The notes below the pieces were generated by a model. It made no database searches, had not been told where the DNA came from, and saw nothing but the letters and a program-made list of their open reading frames with translations. The translations under genes were made by a program, and so were the position numbers. Below, piece by piece: positions 16,783-25,008 of a stretch of 64,000 nt of DNA. This stretch comes from Levilinea saccharolytica. GTDB lineage: Bacteria; Chloroflexota; Anaerolineae; Anaerolineales; Anaerolineaceae. The stretch spans positions 1-64,000 of the forward strand of contig NZ_LGCM01000008.1 in the NCBI RefSeq assembly GCF_001306035.1, read 5' to 3'. Every line of letters begins with the position of its first letter. The stretch's first letter is position 1.

Positions 16783-18096
16783 ATGAATGACTTCGCTTAC
16801 CAAACCAATAAAATCACCATCATGCTGGCAGGAGCCGGTCATGATGTTGTTTACTACCAGATGCAGCAGCCGATCCTGGCAGACCAACGCTTTATGATCT
16901 CAGGTCATGCCGCCCAATGGTCCATGTTCGAGACCAATTTGAACAACCTGCGGCCAGATCTGGTAATCGTACAGACCGATATCGCTCCTGATCCGGATAC
17001 GCTGATTCGTTCTCTTCAGAAAATTTCAGCCTGGCGTGGAATTGCGATTGTTGTATTGCCTTTGGCTCAAAAGGATTTTCAGGGAGCCTTTACCAAGGTG
17101 GATACTGTGCGCGGAGTTTTCGTCGCACCGGTCAACTGGACTGAGATCATCCAGGCAGCTTATGGTGCTGCTATGACGGCACGGGCAAGCCTGACTCAAG
17201 CTGCACCCATGCAGCAAGGGGTATCCAGCTATTCCAACAGCGGAGCATCTGCGTACATCACCGGCACGAAAAGGATCGCTGTCCTATCGCACGCGGGTGG
17301 ATCTGGTTGCTCAACCATTGCTGAAAACCTGGCTTATGAATTGTCTGTCCGGCTTAGCGTGAAAACGTTGCTGGTGTCCATGGGGTTGCCACCAGCTGCT
17401 GCGCCACATTTAGGGTTACGATATGTCCCCAATTTAACCGAATACTTTGATCGTCCGGGCAAGGCGGCTTTTCAGGCCGCAATCCAACGCAAGGAAAATT
17501 TAGAGATCTTGCTTGCGCCAGAATCCTCCCTGGAATACATGCATATTCTGGAAAGCTCAAGTAAAGGAACCGGAGAAGGCAGCATTAATGGGATGTTGAT
17601 TGACTCGGAAGATGGTCGTTATGCCGCTATTGTCATGGATGTGCCAACCACAGAAGATTTGTGGATGATGCATTCGATCATTTTTGCCAATTATGCCTTG
17701 ATCGTTGCCCGACCTACTCTGGCTGATTTAACTGCGATTCGCCATACCCTCACCTTATTGTTGACCGGCTTGAAAAGTGAGAAACGCCTGGCCCGAGATT
17801 CAATCTACCTGGTTCTAAACCAAACATCTGATCGCAGCAGCTTTACACCCCGGTTATTTCAGGAAGAGCTTTCCAAATCCTTGGGTTGGGCTCCCCCCAT
17901 CGCAGCCATTGTACCTTTTGACCCAGGTGTTCCTCAGGCACAAGATGATGGTTTGATGCCGGTGACGCGAGGGGATGAGTTTGCCAAAGGGATTCGCGCC
18001 ATCATCAACACTTTATTTCCCTTGGTGGAAAACAATCTGGCTCGAGCGGATGGGAAAAAGGGTATTTTGCGACTACCTAAAATACGATTTACGTAG
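16783..18096 (+). CDS. tadZ: TadZ/CpaE-like ATPase (copy 1)
   Basis: A 437-residue protein. Residues 10-130 form an atypical receiver-like domain (ITIMLAGAGHDVVYYQMQQ ... LVIVQTDIAPDPD). Residues 165-420 are a MinD/ParA-like ATPase with a degenerate P-loop, HAGGSGCSTIAENLA, where the signature Lys is Ala and the catalytic GKS is GCS. Atypical P-loops are known in TadZ/CpaE, which positions the Tad machine at the pole. The ribosome-binding site is weak, perhaps because the tnpB insertion separates it from cpaB. The 90-base leader 16692-16782 shows no other feature. Confidence 0.82.
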   Translation: MNDFAYQTNKITIMLAGAGHDVVYYQMQQPILADQRFMISGHAAQWSMFETNLNNLRPDLVIVQTDIAPDPDTLIRSLQKISAWRGIAIVVLPLAQKDFQGAFTKVDTVRGVFVAPVNWTEIIQAAYGAAMTARASLTQAAPMQQGVSSYSNSGASAYITGTKRIAVLSHAGGSGCSTIAENLAYELSVRLSVKTLLVSMGLPPAAAPHLGLRYVPNLTEYFDRPGKAAFQAAIQRKENLEILLAPESSLEYMHILESSSKGTGEGSINGMLIDSEDGRYAAIVMDVPTTEDLWMMHSIIFANYALIVARPTLADLTAIRHTLTLLLTGLKSEKRLARDSIYLVLNQTSDRSSFTPRLFQEELSKSLGWAPPIAAIVPFDPGVPQAQDDGLMPVTRGDEFAKGIRAIINTLFPLVENNLARADGKKGILRLPKIRFT

Positions 18097-18149
18097 GAAT
18101 ATATTTATTCTCTTGAGTTGGAAAAGGTTCTTAATATTGGAGGTTTTCT

Positions 18150-19433
18150 ATGCCAGGAATATTAGGTTTGTACGACACTGCTACGAATGGGAATAACCTG
18201 GACGAATCTATCCGGTCTGAGGTTTTCAACGAGGTAATCGATCAGGTCAACCATGATTTCCCGACTTCTGTTCTTCAGAGTCCGAATGAGAACGACCGGC
18301 AGCGCATCCGGGAGCGGGTCGAAGCCCAGATCGCTGCTGCGTTAAGAAAACGCAACTGCCGTCCAGGCGCTCTTCAGGAAGCTACCATCGCTGAGGAACT
18401 CACTCGGCGGATATTGGGATTGGGATTCTTAGATTTACTCTTACCGCCGGCTCGCACAGACATCTCTGAAATCACCATTTACTCCAGTGGCCTTCTGCAA
18501 ATCATGCGTAAAGGATCAGTTCGTTGGGAGACCATTGAGCTGCGGCCTGAAGCGGGTGAAATCTGGCGTGTATTGGACCGCTTGATTGGTCCGCAAAACA
18601 AAACTTTGAATGAGACCAACCCAAGCATCAATGCAAAATTGCCGGCAACGCCACATAATCCAGGTGGTGGACGGATCAAGGCGCTTCATCCAGTCATTGC
18701 GCCACCAGGTCGTAATCCTTCTATCAATATCCGTCTTTATGAACAAAAGCCGGTCAAACCAGAGTGGTTATTGGAGCGCGGAATGATGAGCTCCGAAATG
18801 ATGGAGGTTCTTCGTCAGGCCATGGAGAAAGGATCCCGTATCCTGATTTCCGGGGGAACACGAACCGGAAAGACCACTCTGCTTAGTGCCTTATGCAATT
18901 TTTTGCCTACGATCTGGCGCATCGTGAAGATCGAAGACCCAGAGGAAATCTGGGTAGATCGCCCGACCGTCCAGACGGTGGAAGCCCGCCCGCAGGCGAT
19001 TGGCACGGATGTCCGACCATATACCCTGGCAGACGGAGTCGATGATGCCATGCGAATGTCACCTGATTACCTGGTCATTGGAGAGGTACGTGATGGCGTG
19101 GCAGCCATGAGTTTGTTTCGGGCTTTGATGACAGGGCACAGCGGAGCCTGTACTTTCCATGCGGACAGTCCGCGTGAAGCAGCTCGCCGTCTAGCAACAG
19201 TCATGGGTGCGGATGCTGGAGTTAAGCCACATGAGGCGAATCAAATGATCTCTGATGCAGTTGATTTGTTAGTGCAGATCGGAATCCGTCACGAGATTCG
19301 CCGAGTGATCGCCATATCCAATGTGTTCAAGGATTTGAAGAACGGTGATGTATATTTTGAACCAATCTATCGATATAAAGAGGAATCCTCAGCGGTAGAA
19401 CCTTACTGGGAAAAATTAGGGGAATTGAAATAA
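18150..19433 (+). CDS. tadA: TadA/CpaF secretion ATPase (copy 1)
   Basis: A 427-residue VirB11/TadA-family ATPase. Walker A is GGTRTGKTT near residue 235, the Asp box is KIEDPEE, Walker B is LVIGEVRDG and the His box is HSGACTFHAD. It powers assembly and retraction of the Tad pilus. GGAGG precedes the start. It ends operon 1. A second TadA is at 30185, and the two are clearly diverged. In ordinary tad loci tadB follows directly; here an AbiE pair and a four-gene cassette intervene. Confidence 0.92.
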   Translation: MPGILGLYDTATNGNNLDESIRSEVFNEVIDQVNHDFPTSVLQSPNENDRQRIRERVEAQIAAALRKRNCRPGALQEATIAEELTRRILGLGFLDLLLPPARTDISEITIYSSGLLQIMRKGSVRWETIELRPEAGEIWRVLDRLIGPQNKTLNETNPSINAKLPATPHNPGGGRIKALHPVIAPPGRNPSINIRLYEQKPVKPEWLLERGMMSSEMMEVLRQAMEKGSRILISGGTRTGKTTLLSALCNFLPTIWRIVKIEDPEEIWVDRPTVQTVEARPQAIGTDVRPYTLADGVDDAMRMSPDYLVIGEVRDGVAAMSLFRALMTGHSGACTFHADSPREAARRLATVMGADAGVKPHEANQMISDAVDLLVQIGIRHEIRRVIAISNVFKDLKNGDVYFEPIYRYKEESSAVEPYWEKLGELK

Positions 19434-19442
19434 TCAAGACTA

Positions 19443-19490
19443 TTTTACAACCATGCTGATTTGACGTATAATATAAGCATGGTTGTAAAA
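19443..19490 (+). promoter_or_regulatory. AbiE promoter framed by a perfect 14-base inverted repeat
   Basis: TTTTACAACCATGC (19443-19456) and GCATGGTTGTAAAA (19477-19490) are exact inverted copies 20 bases apart. Between and within them lie -35 TTTACA (19444-19449), a 17-base spacer and -10 TATAAT (19467-19472). Transcription would start about at 19479, which is the A of the start codon. So the repeat is the operator, and the mRNA is predicted to be leaderless. AbiEi antitoxins are known to repress their own promoter through inverted repeats. Confidence 0.85.
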
Positions 19491-20090
19491 AACAAAGCAA
19501 ATCCAATTGATAAAATCCTGGAAATTTTGAAGAACCAGAATGGCATCCTATTAACTTCTGATCTTGCGAAACTCGGAATTCCGAGAACCTATCTTTCTAT
19601 TCTAATAAAGAAAGGCGAGATCCAACGGATTTCAAGAGGTGTTTATTCGGCTGCCAATTATATGGTCGATGAGATGGCCAGTATGCAAGCAAGGTACAAA
19701 GGAGCGATCTTTTCGCATGAAACAGCCCTTTACCTTTTAGGGCTGACAGATCGGACTCCGCTCTTTTATTCTATGACAGTGCCGGCGGTATATAACGCAA
19801 CACCATTAAAAGCGAGTGGAGCAAAAGTATATTTTGTAAACCGCAATTTATTCCTATTAGGAGTAATCACGCTTAAATCGTCTCACGGGAATGATATCAA
19901 GACTTTTAACCTCGAAAGAACTATCTGTGATGTATTAAGAAACAGAAACCAAGTAGATGTTCAACTTGTGAATGAAGCCTTGAAAAAATATGTACTCCAT
20001 AAAGACAGGAATATCGACCAGCTTTATAACTTTGCCAAGCAATTTAGAATCCAAAAGATCGTCAGGGAATATATTGAGGTTCTTTTATGA
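19479..20090 (+). CDS. abiEi: AbiEi-family antitoxin / transcriptional repressor
   Basis: A 203-residue protein. The N-terminal winged helix (about residues 8-55: ILEILKNQNGILLTSDLA, then PRTYLSILIKKGEIQRISRG) binds DNA. The remainder matches the AbiEi C-terminal antitoxin domain (AIFSHETALYLLGLTDR ... TFNLERTICDVLRNRN). AbiEi neutralises AbiEii and represses the operon. The start at 19479 is preferred, since it follows a perfect promoter by 7 bases and no ribosome-binding site is present. The gene is AT-rich compared with the flanking tad genes, suggesting acquired cargo. Confidence 0.88.
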   Translation: MVVKNKANPIDKILEILKNQNGILLTSDLAKLGIPRTYLSILIKKGEIQRISRGVYSAANYMVDEMASMQARYKGAIFSHETALYLLGLTDRTPLFYSMTVPAVYNATPLKASGAKVYFVNRNLFLLGVITLKSSHGNDIKTFNLERTICDVLRNRNQVDVQLVNEALKKYVLHKDRNIDQLYNFAKQFRIQKIVREYIEVLL

Positions 20091-20914
20091 GTAAAGCGAT
20101 GCAGCTAAAAGCCAAAATTAAAAACTTGGCTTTGAAAAACCATGTACCTGCTCAAGCAGTATTACAAAATTTTATGCTGGAACGTTTACTGGAAAGAATT
20201 TCGCTCTCAAAATATAAAGACATGGTCATTCTTAAAGGGGGAATGCTGATCGCTTCAATGGTTGGGATCAGCAGTAGAACAACCATGGACATGGACGCTA
20301 CTTTGAGAGGATATCCTCTTACTGAAAAAGCAATCCAAGAAGCTCTTTCGGAAATATGTGCCATTCCACTTGGGGATGAGGTCAGCCTGAAATTGGATCA
20401 CATCGCACCTATCCGAGAGGATGACGAATATGGTGGTTTTCGAGTGGCAATTATTGCCAAGTACGAATCGATTAATACTCCTTTGAAAATTGATATCACC
20501 ACTGGAGACATCATCACCCCTGAAGCGATCAGATATGCCTTTCAATCGAATTTCGAAGATAAAAAGATTGAGGTTTGGGCTTATAACATCGAAACAATCC
20601 TGGCAGAAAAGGTAGAAACTATTTTGCGAAGGAGTGTACTCAATACTCGGCCAAGAGATTTTTATGATGTTTACATTATCATGAAGACCCAACGTCGTGC
20701 CATTAATAAGAATATTTTTAGGATTGCTTTGAACGCGACTGCCCAAAAAAGGACGTCTCTTGCAGCGTTGAGGGATCAAGACAAAATTCTACAAACAATT
20801 CAGACCGATACAATTATGAGGCAACGATGGGAACGATACTGTAAAGAGAATTACTATGCAAACGGTATCGAGTTTGATGATGCGATTGGAGTTTTAAAGG
20901 AATTAGTAAATTAA
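20087..20914 (+). CDS. abiEii: AbiEii-family nucleotidyltransferase toxin
   Basis: A 275-residue toxin overlapping abiEi by 4 bases (ATGA). Nucleotidyltransferase motifs are in order: GGMLIAS, TMDMDAT (the metal-binding Asp pair), KIDITTGD (third Asp), ETILAEKVETIL and RPRDFYDVY. Family members block growth by nucleotide transfer to tRNA or similar targets, giving abortive infection or element maintenance. All key residues appear intact. Confidence 0.9.
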   Translation: MSKAMQLKAKIKNLALKNHVPAQAVLQNFMLERLLERISLSKYKDMVILKGGMLIASMVGISSRTTMDMDATLRGYPLTEKAIQEALSEICAIPLGDEVSLKLDHIAPIREDDEYGGFRVAIIAKYESINTPLKIDITTGDIITPEAIRYAFQSNFEDKKIEVWAYNIETILAEKVETILRRSVLNTRPRDFYDVYIIMKTQRRAINKNIFRIALNATAQKRTSLAALRDQDKILQTIQTDTIMRQRWERYCKENYYANGIEFDDAIGVLKELVN

Positions 20915-20977
20915 TTTAGGCCTTCCAAGGGGATCGGCTTATTCATAACGATTAATTATTCGGGAAAAACCTTAAAT

Positions 20978-22003
20978 CTATAACCAATGGATATCAAGGT
21001 TTTGTGAGGGGAACGCTTTTGGATCAGCCCGGTAATACTCACATGATACTGCCCTGGTGGAAACGTATTTCTGTTTTAAAAACTTACAATAAATTGGACC
21101 TTCGTCATCATCACGAAAAATATTTTCTCCGTGATACCGGCAAAGAAAACAATTTCGTATCTTCTTCTTGGCATGATATGCATTTTCCAGTTCATCAATA
21201 TAGATTTGAGGGCCTCCATGCGGTAGGACTTTTGAGAATTCGATATCGCCTTTCTCTAGACGCAATTTATATTTCTTGGGGGTGTCATTTAACACATAAG
21301 CCCCACCATCGGTTTTTAATAGAAAAAAGAAGAGTTTATTATTGCATGAAGGAAAACTACATCGTGTTTTTACGATTTTTTTGAAATTCAGAAATTCAGC
21401 CTTGAAGTAAGTTTGAGTGATCAGCTTTTGCTGAATTGGCTCGAGATCTTCTTCATCTTCAAGCGAAAGCTCGATTATTCGAGCGCCCGAATTTCTTTTT
21501 TCTTCTGATGATACATGGGTAACTACGAACTCAATGAAAAGTTTTTCTCCGTTTCCATTGGATAAGAGAATATCGGGAATAAACGAGCCATCCGGAGTCT
21601 CTATCGAAATATTCGGAAATAGTTTTACTAGGTCGAATTTTATTAACTTTGGATCAAGCTCGCAAGTAATTTCAAACTCATCCTTACAGCTGGTGCATAC
21701 CCAATTTTCATACAGTTCGATATTAAATGGGGAGCCTTTTTCCAAGCAGTCCGTATAGACATGAAAAAACAGTCTCTTTGCAAGTTGATGCAAGTAAGTT
21801 TCCGGGTTGCAGTTCGCTTCCACTACATGGCGGAAATGCTTTTTTCTTACTTCACCTAATACAGGCCTGAGAGAATTTCCGCAAGATATGCATCGATAAA
21901 TTTCCCTACGGATTTCATCAGTCTTCGATAGGGCGTTAATATTCTGAATCTCATCTTTAGAATTCAGGGCGTATTGATATTTGACAGTAAATTCTTTGGC
22001 CAC
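20978..22003 (-). CDS. CoiA-like putative PD-(D/E)XK nuclease with zinc fingers
   Basis: A 341-residue protein starting with GTG, with GGGGGAAA upstream. The N-terminal zinc motif YRCISCGNSLRPVLGE followed by RKKHFRHV is the pattern of CoiA-like proteins. A second CxxC (WVCTSCKDE) follows. The nuclease-like core has FIPDILLS and LFIEFVVTH (Asp, then Glu-x-Val-x-x-His, typical of CoiA). Several more Cys residues occur in the C-terminal half (RCSFPSC, NCFLCRYHG, SCEYY). CoiA helps process incoming DNA in competent cells. Here the protein is the last gene of a four-gene minus-strand cassette, so a nuclease effector role is inferred. Confidence 0.65.
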   Translation of the reverse strand: MAKEFTVKYQYALNSKDEIQNINALSKTDEIRREIYRCISCGNSLRPVLGEVRKKHFRHVVEANCNPETYLHQLAKRLFFHVYTDCLEKGSPFNIELYENWVCTSCKDEFEITCELDPKLIKFDLVKLFPNISIETPDGSFIPDILLSNGNGEKLFIEFVVTHVSSEEKRNSGARIIELSLEDEEDLEPIQQKLITQTYFKAEFLNFKKIVKTRCSFPSCNNKLFFFLLKTDGGAYVLNDTPKKYKLRLEKGDIEFSKVLPHGGPQIYIDELENAYHAKKKIRNCFLCRYHGENIFRDDDEGPIYCKFLKQKYVSTRAVSCEYYRADPKAFPSQNLDIHWL

Positions 22004-22022
22004 GCAATTTCCCCCAGAAAAA

Positions 22023-22664
22023 CTATTCGTTTGGAAATATCATCCGTTTTAGGTTTTCAAACTCTAATTGAGTGAGCGGTTGTTTATATAGTTCGTTGAC
22101 AATCCACAAACCACTTTCTCTGATTTTTTCTTTGGGCGAGAACAAACCCAGCCAGTACGGAGAAGGCCGACATGACGGGCACAGAGAAACGGTTGAAATA
22201 ATCCGAGATTCCAATATCAGACGATCCTCTTTTTGAGGGACAGGAAAGACAACAAACCAAAAATGAGATTGAATGTAATCGGATACCTGGCGTTCCACCT
22301 GCTTCTGTTTCTCATGGTCAATTTGAAATCTGAAATTATCTTTTGCCGCGCGCGTGGTTAGATCCAATTCCCATTTTTCCAGGAATGGATCATTTCCTTT
22401 GTTTAGGAGTGCACGTCCTATATTCTTTCGAAAAATACTTCGGTCTTTATTTTCCAAGATGAAATGCTGTTTAAGCCGAGAACGTAATTGATCTTTCCCG
22501 GTATGAGTACCAATTCGCACAATCCGATTTGTCCCATGTGCTATTTCACCATCTTCAAACAAAATATAAATCCCATTCAATGGAATCAGAGCATTATCAA
22601 AAGGAAAATGATGGTGGGGAAGACGCTCCAAAATTCGGTGTAATTCGGGACAAACTTCCATCAT
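22023..22664 (-). CDS. GIY-YIG nuclease-domain protein
   Basis: A 213-residue protein. Residues 28-90 read as a GIY-YIG domain: NGIYILFEDGE, then RIVRIGTHTG in place of YIG, then LRSRLKQHF (catalytic-type Arg) and IFRKNIGRALL; a Glu lies further on. The second motif is degenerate (RIGT for YIG). It overlaps the DUF6884-like gene by 4 bases (ATGA) and is the third gene of the cassette. A DNA nicking or cutting role is likely from the fold; the substrate is unknown. Confidence 0.7.
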   Translation of the reverse strand: MMEVCPELHRILERLPHHHFPFDNALIPLNGIYILFEDGEIAHGTNRIVRIGTHTGKDQLRSRLKQHFILENKDRSIFRKNIGRALLNKGNDPFLEKWELDLTTRAAKDNFRFQIDHEKQKQVERQVSDYIQSHFWFVVFPVPQKEDRLILESRIISTVSLCPSCRPSPYWLGLFSPKEKIRESGLWIVNELYKQPLTQLEFENLKRMIFPNE

Positions 22665-23074
22665 GATATCCTTCGCTTTAGTTCCTGAAGTTGTCTGCCG
22701 AAAGACAGCCCTTCCAATGGGATTTCATAATGTGTTAACTCCGGGAGAAGATATTTGCGGTAATTCATCCCGGCAAGAATAACAAATAAATCTGATTTCA
22801 AATCCGCCTTCTTTTGTAATACATCCAGTACCCGTCTTGACCAGCCCTTTTTCTCTGCTTCAGTCATTGTATTCAAGGTCATTTCATACGGGGCAATTAT
22901 TTGATCAAGATCCAATAATCCATACTTTGCTGAGAGGATGTAGATAGCGTCTGGTTCTAATTGGTAAGCGTATTGCAGATTGGATTGGAATAGAGTACTC
23001 GTGTATAAGTCCTTTGCTTTGGCTGGATATTTGAGTTTGCTTTTGACGCATGAAACAAGCACGATTTTTTTCAT
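22661..23074 (-). CDS. DUF6884-like protein
   Basis: A 137-residue protein with the pattern I associate with DUF6884: an N-terminal LVSCVKSKL, then AKDLYTSTLFQSNLQYAY, YILSAKYGLLDLDQ and IAPYEMTL. The family is uncharacterised as far as I know. Its shape recalls the small domain seen with deazaguanine and other base-modification enzymes, but that link is recall and not shown here. Co-transcription with a DNA glycosylase and two nucleases makes a nucleic-acid role likely. Confidence 0.68.
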   Translation of the reverse strand: MKKIVLVSCVKSKLKYPAKAKDLYTSTLFQSNLQYAYQLEPDAIYILSAKYGLLDLDQIIAPYEMTLNTMTEAEKKGWSRRVLDVLQKKADLKSDLFVILAGMNYRKYLLPELTHYEIPLEGLSFGRQLQELKRRIS

Positions 23075-23104
23075 GGTTACCTCAAAAAGAGAATTCCTTT
23101 TTTC

Positions 23105-23878
23105 CTACCACACCGATGCATCTTCAGGCCACTCATCAATATCGTAGCTAGAAAAGATTGCGGCATCCAAAATACATGGCAGAATACCGGTTTGAATACA
23201 CCAATCCCGAAGGATATCGGATACAAAACAATAGTATTCCTCTTCTCCTAAAGCCATCGAAGAAAGGGGGAGGGAAAAACCAATCGTACGAAGCCACTTA
23301 AGAACGCGGGAATCTAGAACAAATTCATATCGGGTCAATCCAAGAGATTGCCAAAAATTACGAGATTGTTTTGGCCCAAAACCGGAGAAAGTTTTCTGGA
23401 TGTAAAGAGCTGCTTTCCGTTCGAGCATATAATGATCTGGGGAGGGGTCTGATTTTCGCTGTTCCTCAAGATGATTACCAAATTCATACATGGTCGACCA
23501 ATTACCAGAAAATAAAACATCATAATTGTGTTTCATCTGCTTGGCTATCTTAGGCCCAAATCGAATCCCACCAAATCCCTCGATTTTCTGTTGAATAAAT
23601 TTTTCAATATCATTAACCTTGGAACATTCCTCCAACGAAAGCGGAAAAGGCTCAGCGAGTAAAAACCTACTAATCGGGCTTTTTGGTCCAGATCGTTGTT
23701 GTGTTGTAAAAAGGCACATTGCCATTGTGAGCCAAATATCTTCTCGAGAGCGTAAGGGAATTTTGCCATTCACATTTCTCAATTTGCGTTGAACAACAAA
23801 AGTTCGCTTTTCATTGGCCTTCACGAATGAAATCAATGCTTGGTTATCATACTCTTGGAAAGATATATCGAGTCTCAT
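23105..23878 (-). CDS. HhH-GPD DNA glycosylase/lyase-like protein
   Basis: A 257-residue protein. Near residues 170-205 lies a helix-hairpin-helix followed by the GPD Asp: GFGPKQSRNFWQSLGL, then FVLDSRVLKWLR. The Lys and Asp match the catalytic pair of OGG/endonuclease III-type bifunctional glycosylases. The N-terminal region (DIWLTMAMCLFTTQQRSGP) fits the first helices of that fold. The ATG at 23878 is chosen because AAAGGTGG precedes it. It is the first gene of the cassette. It could excise damaged bases, or modified bases in invading DNA; the latter is inference. Confidence 0.72.
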   Translation of the reverse strand: MRLDISFQEYDNQALISFVKANEKRTFVVQRKLRNVNGKIPLRSREDIWLTMAMCLFTTQQRSGPKSPISRFLLAEPFPLSLEECSKVNDIEKFIQQKIEGFGGIRFGPKIAKQMKHNYDVLFSGNWSTMYEFGNHLEEQRKSDPSPDHYMLERKAALYIQKTFSGFGPKQSRNFWQSLGLTRYEFVLDSRVLKWLRTIGFSLPLSSMALGEEEYYCFVSDILRDWCIQTGILPCILDAAIFSSYDIDEWPEDASVW

Positions 23879-23959
23879 ACCGCCACCTTTTCTATTATTG
23901 ATTTTAGTTGAGAATGTTATTTTCAATCAAGCTATGACCGAGTTTTGATATTTTGGAAG

Positions 23960-23997
23960 TTGTCCCCCTAGGATAAGTCCTTTTCGCTTGCTATACT
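23960..23997 (+). promoter_or_regulatory. Promoter of machine operon 2 (shared GGATAA type)
   Basis: The 19 bases 23960-23978 are identical to 7641-7659. GGATAA (23971-23976) is 15 bases from TATACT (23992-23997). This gives tadB its own promoter downstream of the inserted cassette. Confidence 0.72.
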
Positions 23998-24039
23998 CAA
24001 TCTAAACTGACAACTTAATTATTTTTTCTTTCAATCGTT

Positions 24040-24106
24040 AGCCGGACTCTACCTGCTGGATGCGCACGTCAAAGGCGCATGAGCACGAGTGTCTGGCTTT
24101 TGTTTT
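24040..24106 (+). terminator. Leader terminator/attenuator before tadB
   Basis: Outer stem AGCCGGAC (24040-24047) with GTCTGGCT (24091-24098, one G-T pair) encloses ATGCGC (24060-24065) / GCGCAT (24075-24080). TTTTGTTTT follows. It lies between the promoter and tadB and shares the preceding motif AATCGTTRGCYGGAC with the leaders at 58.77 and 60.57 kb. Confidence 0.65.
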
Positions 24107-24126
24107 AAAACTTACCTGGAGGATCT

Positions 24127-25008
24127 ATGACGATATTAATTCCAGTGGTTGGGCTCTTATCCACTACTTTGGTGCTCTTACTGTGGTATCCAAAGCAAAT
24201 CAAAACGGGTAGATTATCCGCTTTATATACGGTTGATTCAGCCCGAACTCTATCCAGCCTCGATCAAAAATCGCTGGAGTATAAACTATTAGCCTCCGGT
24301 CTAAATATCAAACCCGTTACCTTCCGCTTACTACGTATCGCTGCTGGTGTTTGCGGCATGGTCATTGCCTGGTTGTTCCTTCCCGGTCTACCGGCAATTG
24401 TAATTGGTGGAATCCTAATTTACATACCTGGCGCATGGTTGGATGATCGAGTGAAAAGTCGTGGTCGGAATATTGACCAGCTGCTCCCAATTGCGATTGG
24501 TCGAACCGCTGCTGGCCTACTCGCTGGTGGATCCGTGCCCGATGTTTTACAACAAGTCGGTGAGTCCTTGGAGATAGAAAAAACCAATCCACTCACCCCA
24601 GAGTTTATTCTCACTGCTTCAGAAATGCGAATCAAAGACAGGGTGGATGCATTGCGAAGTCTGGCATCGCGCAGCCCTTCCGTGTCCCTGGCCAATCTAG
24701 CTCAACTGTTGGAAGGATATACCGAAGCAGGCGGACGAGCCTACACCGCAGTCCTCATGGATATCTCAAGCCGGGTTCAGCAAATCCTGATTGCTCGGAA
24801 TCGTGCCCAGGCGAAAGCCGGCGATTCGCTGGTTTCTGCAAAAGTCCTGCCAGCTGTCTTGATCTTCATTCTGATTTATCTCAGCCAGGACCCAATGGTG
24901 CGCTCTTCGTTAACCGCCCTCCCTGTTCAAATCGTAATTGGTGGCACGATGGCAGCCATGGTGGGTGGGTACTTCATTATCCGTTCCATGATTATGGAGG
25001 CAGTGTAG
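24127..25008 (+). CDS. tadB: TadB-like T2SSF-domain inner-membrane protein (copy 1)
   Basis: A 293-residue protein with four transmembrane helices (near 4-22, 70-105 as a pair, 240-260 and 268-290). The central cytosolic T2SSF domain has LLPIAIGRTAAGLLAGGSVP and AGDSLVSAKVLP. TadB/TadC form the inner-membrane platform of the Tad machine. GGAGG precedes the ATG. The next gene starts immediately after its stop. Confidence 0.85.
   Translation: MTILIPVVGLLSTTLVLLLWYPKQIKTGRLSALYTVDSARTLSSLDQKSLEYKLLASGLNIKPVTFRLLRIAAGVCGMVIAWLFLPGLPAIVIGGILIYIPGAWLDDRVKSRGRNIDQLLPIAIGRTAAGLLAGGSVPDVLQQVGESLEIEKTNPLTPEFILTASEMRIKDRVDALRSLASRSPSVSLANLAQLLEGYTEAGGRAYTAVLMDISSRVQQILIARNRAQAKAGDSLVSAKVLPAVLIFILIYLSQDPMVRSSLTALPVQIVIGGTMAAMVGGYFIIRSMIMEAV

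Noticed and set aside
19461-19466. TTGACG as a -35 box or TTG start for abiEi
   Set aside because: TATAAT follows it directly, so it cannot be the -35. TTTACA at the correct 17-base distance is the better box, and TTG would start inside the promoter.
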